Shown one piece after another: positions 34,708 through 45,382 of a stretch of 64,000 bases of DNA. Numbering within the stretch: position 1 is the first letter of the stretch; every line of letters starts with the position of its first letter. The DNA lies in NCBI GenBank assembly GCA_036936605.1, contig JAUPFV010000001.1:122458771-122522770 (forward strand). Direction: 5' to 3'. A model generated the notes under the pieces. It had not been told where the DNA came from, searched no databases, and saw only the letters and a list, made by a program, of their open reading frames with translations. A program made the position numbers and the translations under genes. The DNA is from Limnanthes douglasii subsp. nivea (Eukaryota; Streptophyta; Magnoliopsida; Brassicales; Limnanthaceae).

Positions 34708-36984
34708 AGTTTCACCGTTCCTTGTTCAATCGGCAATTTAACTTTCAGCAAATGTTTATGTGATTTGGGAGCGAGCATCAATCCGATGCCCCTATATGTG
34801 TTTGAGAAACTTGGGCTACCTGAGCCAAAACCGACTAATATCTCCTTGCAGCTGGCTGATCGTTCTATCACATATCCTCGTGGGATCGTAGAAGATGTCT
34901 TAGTAAAGGTAGACAAGCTCATCTTTCCTGCTGACTTCGTTATCTTGAATTTCGAAGAGGACAAAAACATCCCCATAATCATGGGAAGACCATTCTTGGC
35001 TACAGGCAAAACTCTGATCGATGTCCAAAAAGGGGAGCTCACTATGAGAGTGCAAGATCAGAATGTCACTTTCAACGTTTTCAAGGCTATGAAATCTCCA
35101 ACAGAGGATGAAGAATGTTTCAGGTTGGATATGATCGATTCTTTGCACAACAATGAGGTGGATCGGTATGCGAGTTCAGATGTTCTAGGCAGAGTTCTAC
35201 ATGGTGAATCTGACTTAGAAGACGAAGAGATATATGAATGTGTTCAACTACTACAGGCAGCCCTGTATCAAAAGAGGCTCAATATTCCACATGAGTCGCT
35301 CGGACTGGGTGATCTTAAGGATTCTCAGGAAAAGCTTAAACCTTCGCTAGAAGAAGCTCCTAAACTTGAACTCAAACCACTACCAGATCATCTCAGGTAT
35401 GCTTACTTAGGAGAGTCATCTACATTACCTGTTATTATTGCATCTAACCTTTCAGGTAGTAAGGAAGAAAAGCTATTGAGAGTCTTGAGGAAGTTCAGAT
35501 CAGCCATTGGTTGGACCATAGCAGATATCAAGGGAATCAATCCCTCTTACTGCATGCACAAGATTCTGCTCGAAGAAGGGAGCAAACCATCTATCGAGCA
35601 TCAGAGGAGGCTAAATCCTATCATGAAAGAGCTGGTGAAGAAAGAAATTCTGAAGTGGCTAGATGCAGGCATTATCTATCCTATCTCAGACAGTCAGTGG
35701 GTAGGCCCGGTGGAATGTGTACCAAAGAAGGGAGGAATGACAGTAGTAACAAATGAAAAGAATGAACTCATCCCCACTCGGACAGTCACTGGATGGAGAA
35801 TTTGCATGGATTATCGTAAATTGAATAAGGCCACTAGAAATAATCACTTTCCCTTGCCATTTATTGATCAGATGTTAGATATGTTGGCGGGTCATGAATA
35901 TTACTGTATGCTCGATGGATATTCAGGATACAATCAGATTTTTATAGCTCCAGAAGATCAGGAGAAGACGACCTTCAAATGCCCTTTTGGTACCTTTGCT
36001 TTTCGACGTGTCTCGTTAGGACTTTGCAATACACCCGCTACTTTTCAAAGGTGCATGATGGCTATTTTTTCTGAAATGGTTGGTGATATCATGGAGGTGT
36101 TCATGGACGATTTCACGGTCTTTGGGAAATCATACGATGGCTGTCTATCTAATCTGGGTAGAGTACTTGAGAGATGTGTGAAAACAAACCTCATTATTAA
36201 TTGGGAAAAATATAACTTCATGGTTCAAGAAGGTATCATTCTTGGACACAAGGTGTCTAAGAGGGGTTTAGAAGTAGACAAGGCCAAGCTTGAAACGATC
36301 AAAAAGCTTCATCCTCCTATCTCAGTAAAAGGAATTCGTAGTTTTCTTGGTCATGCTGGATTTTATAGACGTTTTATTCAGGACTTCTCGAAGATCACAA
36401 AACCACTTTGTAGTCTACTGGAAAAGGATGTTCCCTTTCGATTTACTGAAAAGTGTTTCGTTGCTTTTGAGCTCTTGAAGAAAAAGTTGACTTCAACCCC
36501 TATCATCACTGTGCCTAACTGGGAAGAGCCATTTGAGATGATGTGTGATGCTAGTGATTTCGCTGTGGGAGTCGTTTGTGGTCAAAGGAAGCTGAAGGTG
36601 TTTCACGTGGTTCACTATGCTAGTAAAACCCTCAATGATGCACAACGAAACTACACAGTTACTGAAAAAGAGCTTTTGGCTGTTGTCTATGGTTTTGAGA
36701 AGTTCAGATCCTACTTGCTTGGTGCTAAGGTCACGTTTTTCACGGATCATTCGGCTATCAAGTACCTGCTATCTAAAAAGGATGCAAATCCTCGCTTAAT
36801 TCGATGGGTACTCTTGCTTCAGGAATTCGAGTTTGAAATTAAAGACAGAAAGGGGACTGAAAACCAGGTAGCTGACCATCTCTCACGTCTTGAGCAACAT
36901 GAGAAAGACAAGAGAGATGGAATTCTTATCAACGAATGTTTCCCAGATGAGCAGCTGTTCGTGATTCAAGGAGAAGTACCATGA
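34708..36984 (+). pseudogene. pol: Athila protease, reverse transcriptase and RNase H
   Basis: Polyprotein open from just after the TGA at 34705 to the TGA at 36982. The aspartic protease active site DLGAS lies at 34762-34776, with IIMGRPFLAT about 215 bp on. RT follows: WRICMDYRKLNKATRNNHFP, then YCMLDGYSGYNQI and the catalytic FMDDF at 36100-36114. RNase H has all four acidic residues: Asp in CDASD (36547), Glu in TEKELLA (36670), Asp in TDHSA (36745) and Asp in VADHLSR (36874). Only one RNase H is present, as expected for Athila and unlike the Tat elements around it. The TGA at 36982 stands where relatives have Trp (PW then ADFVNYL). This is the longest open frame in the window (739 codons from 34765). 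It could yield active enzymes only if released by readthrough; the source element is probably recent. Confidence 0.93.
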
Positions 36985-38288
36985 TTTGCTGATTTTGTTA
37001 ACTATCTGGTTAGCAATGTGATTCCTTCAGATTTACTTGGGCTCAACGGAAGAAATTCTTGCATAACGTGAAATGGTATCTTTGGGATGAACCATTCTTG
37101 TTTAAACAGTGTGCTTATAAGATGATCCGACGTTGCATTCCTTACAGTAAAATTGAGAAAGTTTTACATGATTGTCACTCTACGGTTTATGGAGGACATT
37201 ATGCTGGGGATAAGACAGCTGCTCGAGTTCTTCAAGCAGGTTTCTACTAGCCTACCTTGTTTAAGGATGCTCGTCTATACGTTCGTAGATGTGATCGATG
37301 CCAAAGGGTGGGTAATATTTCTAGGCGAAATGAGATGCCCCTTAATATACTTCTTGAGGTTGAGGTATTCGATGTATGGGGAATAGATTTCATGGGACCA
37401 TTTGTGTCCTCCTGCAACAATCTATACATACTCTTAGCTGTGGATTACGTATCTAAGTGGGTTGAGGTGAAAGCTCTCCCAACTAACGATGCTAAGATAG
37501 TGCTCAATTTCCTTCGTAAGCAAATCTTCACTCAATTCGGAACTCCTCGTGCTATAATCAGTGATGAAGGGACTCACTTTTGCAATCGTCAGTTCACAGC
37601 ATTGTTGGCTAAATATGGTGTTTCTCATCGTGTTGCTACCGCTTACCACCCTCAAACTAATGGTCAAGCTAAAGTCTTGAATCAAGAAATCAAGCGAATC
37701 TTGGAAAAAGTGGTGAATCCTTCAAGGAAAGATTGGTCTCTGAAGTTAGATTAAGCAGTATATGCATACCCAACGGCTTACAAAACTCCACTTGGGATGT
37801 CACCATTTCAGTTAGTATATGGTAAGGTTTGTCATCTTCCAGCAGAACTCGAGAATAAGGCATTCTGGGCTTTAAAGAAGTTGAATTTCGACATTCAAGC
37901 AGCTGGTGAGAAGCGTGTGCTTCAATTGAATGAACTTGATGATTTTCGGTCTCAAGCCTATGAGAACTCGAAGATGTATAAGGAAAAAGTCAAGAAATGG
38001 CATGATAGGAAGCTTTTATATAAAGTTTTTGAGCCGGGTCAAATGGTTCTTCTTTTCAACTCTCGTCTAAAGCTTTTCCCAGGGAAGCTCAAGTCAAGAT
38101 GGTTTGGACCTTTTAAAATCAAGACAGTATATCCACATGGAGCAGTTGAAATCTATGAGGAATTGCCAGACAAAGCATTCAAAGTCAATGGTCAGCGAAT
38201 CAAGCATTACTATGGAGATGTGGGGAACCGTCGAGCTATCGACGTTAAACAAGCGCTTCGTGGGAGGCAACCCACTGGGAATCAATGA
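36985..38288 (+). pseudogene. Athila integrase, catalytic Glu replaced by Lys
   Basis: Begins ADFVNYLVSNVIPSDL just after the TGA at 36982. A one-base deletion near 37037 shifts the frame. 37059-37250 holds the N-terminal zinc domain (HSTVYGGH, then CDRC after the stop). A TAG at 37248 replaces the Trp of GFYWPTLFKD. 37257-37754 holds the core: Asp in WGIDFMGP (codon 44) and Asp in SDEGTHF (codon 103). The position 36 residues later, which should be Glu in NGQAE, is Lys (codon 139, aaa at 37671-37673). A further TAA at 37752 precedes 37797-38288, the C-terminal part (LVYGKVCHLPAELENKAFWA, KWHDRK, SRWFGPFKI). Four lesions, including loss of the DD35E triad, make this integrase inactive. Confidence 0.92.
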
Positions 38289-39509
38289 TCAACACTGCTG
38301 GACGAATAGGGGAGTGTTTCTTTTATCTTTTAATTTCTTGTAGTTGCATTCATCATAGTAGTTATTCATGTTAGTCATGCTTATTTGCATATTCATGCCA
38401 TGATTATATAGACTGTGTTTAGGATCGAGTTAGCTTATTAGCATAGCATTTTGTTCATGCATTTTGCGTCTTTGATCCCTTGAGTTGCTGTTTCTACTTA
38501 AGTAGCCAAGGATGAAACTTGTTTGGAATGATAGTAGAAATAAAATCTAATTAGGTTGCTTGTAAGTTAGCTTGCTTGATGAAGAAGAAAAATTTATACA
38601 CGTAGACTCATCGATTGTTTTTATGATAGTTACGGACACACTTGAGTATTGTTATACATAATCCTTGCTTAGGTTCGGAATTACACCTTAATCCTTTAGT
38701 AGCTCATGGATTGCAAAAAGATAAGTTTGGGGGAGTTAAAAGATAAATATGCGTATTATTCAGTTAGGCGTCAAAGGCTAGTAGCCGCTCGTCGACGTAC
38801 GTCCTCTCACTGGGGGCTGCTTATTGTGAGTAGTCTAGGGGTGGAATGAGATGAAGCAAAACGCACTCATTCCTAATCTAATTGTAAAAATAAAACAAAA
38901 AAAACCAAAAAAAAACAAAAAAGAAAGAAAAGAAAAGAGAAAAAAAAGGTAAAAATTGGCTAGGATGAGCTCTTTGGTACTCGAGTTATTAAGTTCTATA
39001 GGACTTTATGCCTAGTGACCTAAGACTTTTCCGGTCTGGGATCCGCTAACCTAAAGCTCGCTATATGGACACCATTGTATAAGTCTTTCAGGGACCTCAT
39101 CCATTGCACGGTCAAATAAGCCTTTGTGTGTCTGTATATATAGTAAAGCATAATAATTCTTTGACAACCCCAGGGAAATATGGATGTGCAACTTGACTAT
39201 GAAGAATCTAGGTTGTATTTCGTTTCTAATCTTGTGATTATTATGATGAGAACAAGTAAGCTCCATTATTTTGTACTAAGAACATGTCGATTGAGTTTGA
39301 GCACACACACACGCTTCTTCACTTGTATTGCTAACATTTGAGTACCTAGTTATTTCGCATTCCGAGGTCATTACATTCGTTGAGGCATTTATGCTGAATT
39401 AGTTACCGTTACTCGTTCGGGATCATTGCGTTCTTGCATTTATTTAAATTCAGTTGGATTCATGCATCAATTGTTAAACCTGTTTTGCATTGCTTGAGGA
39501 CAAGCAACG
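38289..39509 (+). other. Athila 3' non-coding region, no env-like ORF
   Basis: No ORF of more than about 70 codons in either direction matches a known Athila env-like protein. It contains an A- and AG-rich tract (about 38888-38950), an internal polypurine-like string aagtttgggggag (about 38724-38736), and gtatatatagtaaagcat near 39134. Confidence 0.75.
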
Positions 39510-39527
39510 GTTTAAGTTTGGGGGGTT
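39510..39527 (+). other. Athila polypurine tract
   Basis: The string ttaagtttggggggttt, immediately 5' of the 3' LTR start tgataagtgc at 39528, is the usual plus-strand priming site of Athila-type elements. Confidence 0.85.
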
Positions 39528-41320
39528 TGATAAGTGCATTTCAAATCACTTATTACGCTTTCATTATTCTTAAAATCGTCACCGGTTCTCAAGTATTCGT
39601 TGAGTTTTAACGTGTTTTTCCAGTATTCTTAAAGGCACTTGTGCCGCGGGTAAATTGTGATAATATTAATAAATTTGGGGTTGAAATTGAAGAAACTGGA
39701 AAATTAATGTACTTAGGGAAATTTTGTAACAGTTAAAAAAAAGAAAATATATTAATGCTAAAAATATATTATGACGAGTGATTTTCCAAAAATATATATT
39801 AATGCTTGAACGGACTAAAGAGAGGGCAACTGTACGATTTGTATTGGAGCCTATGCTTTTCTACTTTAATTCCAAACAATAATGGGTCCTACAGCAAGGG
39901 TTAACGGTGACGAACCTATCCGATGTATCCTACTTAATGGAGATCACGACATTTTGGTTCAGGAAATCAACATTTGGTATTAAATGCTGTTATACACCAT
40001 GTAGACCACAAAAAGGTTTTGGTACTTCAGACTTCAATTGAAGATTGCCTACTTGAGACAAAGAATGGGCTGATTTTGGGTTTTATTCGAATAAAAGATA
40101 AAAAGCCCAGTAAGAAAGAAAGACAATGGGCTATTTTAGGTTTTCCATTAGTTTCGTGCAATTGATTATAAAAAGATGACTGATGGTTTCTTTGGTGACA
40201 GAGACGAAAAAAAAGAGAATTGGCGAGAGAGAAACAAACACAATTGGCTACTGACATAGGCAATTCACGGCGACTTTGGTTGCATGTTACTGATCGGATT
40301 TTCGGCCACTAACTTTTCTTTCGGCAAATTGTAGAACGGCGCGAGCAGGAGAGAGGTAAAGAAACCGGAATTTGCGGCTTCGGTAGATCTCTTTCGGCAA
40401 AAGGCAGATGACAACTGTTTTTTGGGTCTTCTTTCGGCAGCGGCAACATACAATCATTCGGCAGGAGGCAGACACTTGTTCGGTTTAACTTTCTCTAAAC
40501 TTTTATTCATTATTTATATTCTTCCTATAGAATTATGTTAACTTTTGCACCCATGATGATGATTTGGTCAATTATGAACTAATCGTTGTCATGGAACCTT
40601 AGCGGATTTGTTTGAATAATATTTAGGGTTTATTGCTTAATTGATTTTTTGAGATATTTTTATCGGTTACCTAGTATGGTTGTGTTTATCGTTAGATGCG
40701 TCGCGAACATCTAGTTTGTTAATCTTTAATGAATGCGAAAGTAGATTTAAGTGTTTAGAACTTGCCATGCTAGCATAGGTTCTTGAATGATTTGTATTGT
40801 GATTGTTCATGATTCGTAATATGTCATTAACCATATCATATTACCCTATGTAATCGAAATATGTAACTTGTGCTTAAAACCAATTGTACCTCAATTCATA
40901 TAGACATATAGGATTGTCATGCAAGCGATGTCTGCTTAACTGCTATCTCTTTTGTGGTTGTTTAAGTGGTTTGGTTTTACGTGTACTGAAAGGTAGCGTA
41001 TTCTAATTTTGTGTTATCTGATTAGTAATCGTAGTTATCTTACATATTGATTAAGTATATTAATACTCTGAGTAAAATAAACAATGAAGTTAGGGTTCCA
41101 TATTTTCTCTCGCATAAGTAAACTCGTTAGATAATCTCGTTAGTAGATTTGATTAGTTACATTCATACTCTATTACTCGTTCAAGCATTAGTTTAATAAT
41201 CATACGTTGTTGCATAAGTGAATTCTTGTCTTATACACCTAGTCTTCATGGGAACGATCTTTCTTACTTATTACTTGCTACTATTTGACCGCGTATACTT
41301 GCGTGAGAAAAGGACTAACA
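39528..41320 (+). repeat. Athila 3' LTR (1793 bp)
   Basis: Begins tgataagtgcatttcaaatc and ends aaaaggactaaca. It differs from the 5' LTR by scattered substitutions and by one 285-bp deletion after aatgcttgaa (39810), flanked by a ttgaa microhomology in the 5' LTR (30998-31002 and 31283-31287). The length difference between LTRs is exactly 285 bp. The deletion removes the upstream TATA candidate. Confidence 0.92.
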
Positions 41321-41600
41321 ATAAATAGATCAGAAGAAAGATGATGAATAAAATATGAACATACTTGTTATTCAACCTAAATATTGGAGATATTCTCTTC
41401 TCCAATACATCTTCGATGGGATATTACCTTTAGATAAAGCTATGGTAAGAAATATTAAGTACAAGGCTCACGGTTTCTTGATACTAAGAGAAATTCTCTA
41501 CAAAATGTCTTTCAACAGACCTCTCACGCTGTTTAGGGTTTGAAGAATCCCACGTTGTATTATCCGAACTATATGAGGGGGAAGGTTCAACACACTGTGG
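41321..41600 (+). pseudogene. Tat-B RNase H to integrase linker (continuation after Athila)
   Basis: Continues the Tat-B polyprotein. 41355-41543 reads QPKYWRYSLLQYIFDGILPL, then NIKYKAHGFLILREILYKMS, aligning with QPQDWRFPLMQYLSDGVVPP and KHKARGFIILREVLYKKS of Tat-E (58069-58203). A TGA and a frameshift follow. Confidence 0.82.
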
Positions 41601-42555
41601 CTATAAGGCTTTAACCTGGAGAGTCTTGTTAGCAGGATACTACTGGCCAACTATAATGGAAGATGCTAAAGAAATGGTGAAAAAATGGGATCCTTGTCAA
41701 AAATATGTGAATGAAATTCATGTGCCAGCACTACCTATAGAGTCCATATCTAAACCAGTACCCTTTTCCATATGGGGTATGGATCTAGTGGGGCCTCTTT
41801 CTATGACCTCTGGTGGATGTAGGACAATCATAGTCGTTATTGACTATTTCTCTAAGTGGATATAAACAACTCCTTTGGCTGGAACCACTTCAAAAGCAGT
41901 AATTAAATTTATCTTATCTAATATTCCCTAGAGGAATTCAACATTGTTCTTCTTCTCATTTCCACCCTCAAGAAAATGGCTAGTTTGAGGTTGCAAATAG
42001 GACTAACATGTCTGGATTAAAGAAGAATTTAGAGGGAGCTGCAGCAAAATAACCAACCTATTTAAAAGAAGTGTTGTTGGCCTATCGAACTACTCCTCGG
42101 GAGCAATTACTCCCGTAGAGGCTACTTTACCATCATACAGAGTCCAAAACTATTCCCAACAGGCTAATGATGTAGTAGTTAGGAATAAGTTGGACTTGAT
42201 AGAAGAAAAAAGAGTTAAAGCACATATGAGAACAACACACTACCAAGGCTTCATGAGGAGCAGATTTGCTTCTAAAGTTAGTGGAAAATATTCTCAAATA
42301 GGGGACAAAGTTTTAAGAAAAGTCTTTTTACACACCAAGGAGAAGCAGTTCGGTAAGCTGGCTCCGAACTCGGAAGGCCCTTATGTGCTCTGTGAAAAGG
42401 TTAAACCAGGAACATACAAACTCCAAGATAAAGAAGGGAGAGATCTAAAGCAACCATGGAATGTTGAGCATCTCAGGTTATATTTAGAATATAACTCTTT
42501 TGTAAATATTATAGGGCATACTATTTCCTACCCTGGTGGCGCGAGAAGGTTTTAA
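41601..42555 (+). pseudogene. Tat-B integrase
   Basis: 41626-41865 reads LAGYYWPTIMEDAKEMVKKW, then DPCQKY and the first catalytic motif WGMDLVGPL, and ends at a TAA inside the YFSKWI motif. Around 41925 an internal deletion joins the segment before the second catalytic Asp directly to EEFN-like sequence, so the DNGTQF block is missing. Near 41965-41995 the Glu motif (NG, stop, FEVANRT) keeps its Glu. 42190-42555 is the open C-terminal domain: GDKVLRKVFLHTKEKQFGKL, GPYVLCEKVKPGTYKLQDKE, then NVEHLRLY. The second catalytic residue is lost, so it is inactive. Confidence 0.85.
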
Positions 42556-43110
42556 TGAGGTGTCCAGGATTTTCTATACTATATGATACCTTCTTCAAAA
42601 GTCTGGTGGGATTTTGTTTCAATTCGGATGATAAACGCTTATTCAACACCCCGACTCTCAAGTTTTCTTGAGTTGATTGGATATGCTTAACACTTGATCA
42701 CAATTTTTGAACGCATGTGATTGGAGATGTTGGATAATTTTGTTCAACACTTCTGAAATATTAGAGGCTATATAAACATTTTCCATAGAAGATTTGAACA
42801 AAATATTAAACAAAAGGGAAATGTGATCATTAAAACCCGATCGGACTCAAACCGATCAATAGCACAAAAATACCTTGGCCATCCAAGGACTTTAGTATTT
42901 CAAAACAAAAAAGTGCATAATAAAACCTTAGGGCTTGGCCTAGGAAGGAAAGTATAACTTGGCATCTTTGGCCTCTATCCTACTTAGGATCACATCTGGA
43001 GGGGGAGGGGTAGTCAACTCTTCCTAGTAGAGATCTATTCTATATGTGGTGTTCCACAGGTGAGACCTCACAAAGTTACCCGATTTGAAGCAATTGTGTA
43101 AAGCATTGCC
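42556..43110. other. Tat-B intergenic spacer between sense pol and antisense gene
   Basis: No ORF of note. It lies between the 3' ends of two convergent coding regions (integrase on +, antisense gene on -), so it may carry both transcript ends. No clear polyadenylation signal was identified on the - strand. Confidence 0.5.
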
Positions 43111-44553
43111 CTAATTCTCTGAAGCCCAAGCATTCAGCTTGGCACAAGTATCCTGTCTTGCCTCCACGTAATCCGAGAATTCCTTCGGAAGGACTGAAAA
43201 GAAATATGATTCAGTTCGAATTAAAAACTTAACACGTGAATGATAAAAGAAGAAATAAAAGAAACTCACCAGTGCTCTTCCAACGACTGGTGCAAAGGCT
43301 TGGGTTTGAGTCAGCCTTGATCTTCTTGTCATTCTCCCAAGCCTCACTAATAAATAGGAACTCCATCCTCCATGGTTATTTGGACTCTAAAAGATTATCC
43401 ACTACCTTATAATTGTTCCCCATGTTGTAATGATAGAAGGGGATGTGATGATTTTCACACAAGCTTGTCACAACAGTAAACTGTTCCATCGGTATTGGGA
43501 TCTTGGACAACATGGACACCATGATGCAGGCCAGAAGGGTATACCAAGCATTGGGGCTCAGTTGGATGGGGCACAACTTAATCAGATGGAAGTATCTGAC
43601 TATCTCCGGGTCCAAAGGGAACCGTAGTCCACAGTTCAATACTTCAGTGTAAACCACCACTTTATTGAGCTTGCAATCCATTGGGGTATCCGGGGTGATC
43701 GGAATCCTCACTTTTACAGACTTTGGGATCCCCCACTTAGTGTGGATCCAACTTAGCTCAGCTGTGTGGGTATACACATAGGCAATATTTTGAAGGGCCA
43801 TCAAGTATTTTACGACGACCTTCTTGAAGCATGGACCCACTTTGCCCTCCAAGCTCTCAAGAAGAGCATCCGGATGAGACATACCCACCTTGGTCTTGCG
43901 ATTCTGGTCTGAAGTTGTATCACCTGTTTGACCGGACACCTCAGCCTCAAAAGGGGCTTCGTTTATATTATCTTCCATCACCGTGGAAGGCCGTTTGGAT
44001 GGCTTTGAAGATGGTTGCTCAGATGGTTATACAGATGGTTCGTTAGAGGCTTGTGCAGATGACAATTCGGATAATCTAGTTTCTGTTAGGGGCTGTTTCC
44101 AGGATGGTTTAGCCTGTGGTACATATTTTATTGCCTCTGAACTGGAGGGGTTTGAATATGTGGGAGTGGATTTCGGTTTAGACTGACGTGTGACCCGGCG
44201 ATGAGTTAATTTGTTTGGAGAATTTTCTATGTTTGATCCCATCAGGATGAAAGGTGAGGAATTTCTTACAGTAGAAACAGCTTTTTCCTTAGGTAAGGAT
44301 TTTGGGACTCCTGAACTGAGGACCCAGATGGGAGAGGTGAAAGGTTTGCTACATATGGAAGTTTCCTAACCCTAAAGGGTTTTGAGGAAGATGCGCCCTG
44401 ATCATTATTCAACTGTGGTTGATTACTTCTTTCACTTGGTGAAGTAGGAAGACAAACAGCAATGTGTTTGTCTCTCGCTACTTTTTGTGCTCTCTCTAAC
44501 TCAGATAAGTTCAACCAACCTCTTTATACTAAGGCGTTCATCGCTGTGAACAT
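43111..44553 (-). pseudogene. Antisense gene of Tat-B (Transposase_28-like domain, spliced)
   Basis: Coding region opposite to gag-pol. The start ATG is at 44553 (MFTAMNALV), followed by GWLNLSELERAQKV and a Ser/Pro-rich region to about 44266; a frameshift near 44250 leads to 44242-44027. One TAA (44027) interrupts a frame that continues through 43981-43376. That stretch reads GLRFPLDPEIVRYFHLIKLC, then PIQLSPNAWYTLLACIMV, resembling the plant 'putative gypsy type transposon' (Transposase_28) domain. A second TAA at 43376 precedes PWRMEFLFISEAWENDK, also typical of that family. At 43269 the donor GTGAGT begins a 76-bp intron ending TTTTCAG at 43194. Joining the exons keeps the frame (V, then LPKEFSDYVEARQ) to a stop at 43111, while reading through the intron meets a TAA. 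Function unknown; two stops and one shift mean this copy is dead. Confidence 0.78.
43194..43269 (-). other. Predicted 76-bp intron in the antisense gene
   Basis: On the - strand the donor reads CACTG|GTGAGTTTC and the acceptor TTTCTTTTCAG|TCC. The intron is T-rich, as plant introns are. Removal joins phase 1 to phase 1. In the unspliced frame a stop falls inside the intron. Confidence 0.72.
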
Positions 44554-44640
44554 TTAGGATTCCAGAACAAATTCGAAGAAGAACTGAGCTTTCTCTCTCT
44601 AAGAAAGTTTGAGATTTTTTAAGACAATGAAACAGTAAGA

Positions 44641-44654
44641 AGGTTTTTATATAA
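44641..44654 (-). promoter_or_regulatory. TATA box of Tat-B antisense gene
   Basis: Reverse strand reads ttatataaaaacct, about 97 bp upstream of the antisense ATG at 44553. It is followed by a conserved ctta-ctgtttcattgtct stretch and a CT/GA-rich leader shared with Tat-E. Confidence 0.68.
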
Positions 44655-44656
44655 TA

Positions 44657-44988
44657 GTGAAAAGGGGCAGTTACCTAGGACAAGGTAAATCGATTTTTAG
44701 CAATGATTAAAAGCTGCAAGATGTGAAAGTTAAAGCCTAGTTAACTTTCTAGTCTAGTGGGTACGAGAATCTAGGAGAAAAAACGACTGAGAGATCAAAT
44801 TAAGGCCTGACACGTGTCCCACGATTCAAGAAAAACTCTTAGAATTCTGAGTTGAGAAATCAGTTACACCAAATACGAACAGAGTCACTCTTGAAGAAAA
44901 ACTTTTGCAGTTCAAACGACACAAATATATCGGAAAATATTGGTGTTGGTTTTATGAGATTTAGCTCTTCCAAAGATCCTTTGCAAGA
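44657..44988. other. Tat-B region upstream of the antisense promoter
   Basis: No ORF. It contains cacgtgtccca near 44813, which recurs in Tat-E near 58849. The shared motif contains CACGTG, a G-box-like core. Confidence 0.5.
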
Positions 44989-45002
44989 CCTAAAGGGGCT
45001 AC
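44989..45002 (+). other. Tat-B polypurine tract
   Basis: acctaaaggggctac directly before the LTR start tgttgagtcggg at 45003. Confidence 0.8.
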
Positions 45003-45382
45003 TGTTGAGTCGGGATATTTGAACTACTAAACGTTGACTTTAATCAGAAGGGAAATTCAGACCAAACCTCTATAATGAAATTCCGAACATGAGAACTGTA
45101 TTAAGTGTTGACCAAGCTAGCTGCTAATCACTTCAAACCATATTACGAATGGGTCCTTAAACTTGACCCAACTTCATGACCCAACCCAATAAGCCCATGG
45201 GTCAGTAATTAAGTATAAATACTCCAAACACTTTCATTAATGGCGGTAATCAGAATTTATTACCAGTAGACAACTTAATTATCTCTCTACCCTCCACACT
45301 AAACACAAAATACCATAAAAATACCCAAAACACTTTTTAAACACTTTACTAGATTACCCTCATGTAGAAATAAGCCACACAA
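45003..45382 (+). repeat. Tat-B 3' LTR (380 bp)
   Basis: Starts tgttgagtcggg, TATA box agtataaatactcc at about 45212, ends ccacacaa where Tat-E ends ccacacca, so the terminal CA has mutated. Followed by the target duplication atatt. Confidence 0.88.

Larger units (their letters stand above)
30718..41320 (+). mobile_element. Athila-like Ty3/gypsy retrotransposon, 10.6 kb, full length but defective
   Basis: Long LTRs (30718-32795 and 39528-41320), primer-binding site complementary to tRNA-Asp (32802-32819), one gag-pol frame (32936-38288), a non-coding 1.2-kb tail and a polypurine tract (39510-39527). Flanks acaaa (30713-30717) and ataaa (41321-41325) match at four of five positions. Gag contains AITLRSGK and protease DLGAS, both typical of Athila. 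No envelope-like ORF is present between integrase and the 3' LTR. Confidence 0.92.
28779..45382 (+). mobile_element. Tat-B: Ty3/gypsy Tat-lineage retrotransposon containing a nested Athila element
   Basis: Two LTRs in the same orientation (28779 to about 29097 and 45003-45382) flanked by a perfect 5-bp duplication atatt. Without the Athila insertion the element is about 6.0 kb. Internal order is gag N-terminus, then a large deletion, first RNase H, archaeal-type RNase H, integrase, an antisense gene, polypurine tract and 3' LTR. Protease and the catalytic part of RT are absent. Inserted in the RT of Tat-A. Confidence 0.9.

Noticed and set aside
34578..35148. 154- and 82-codon ORFs on the - strand opposite Athila protease
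   Set aside because: They are shadows of the well-supported protease/RT frame on the + strand.
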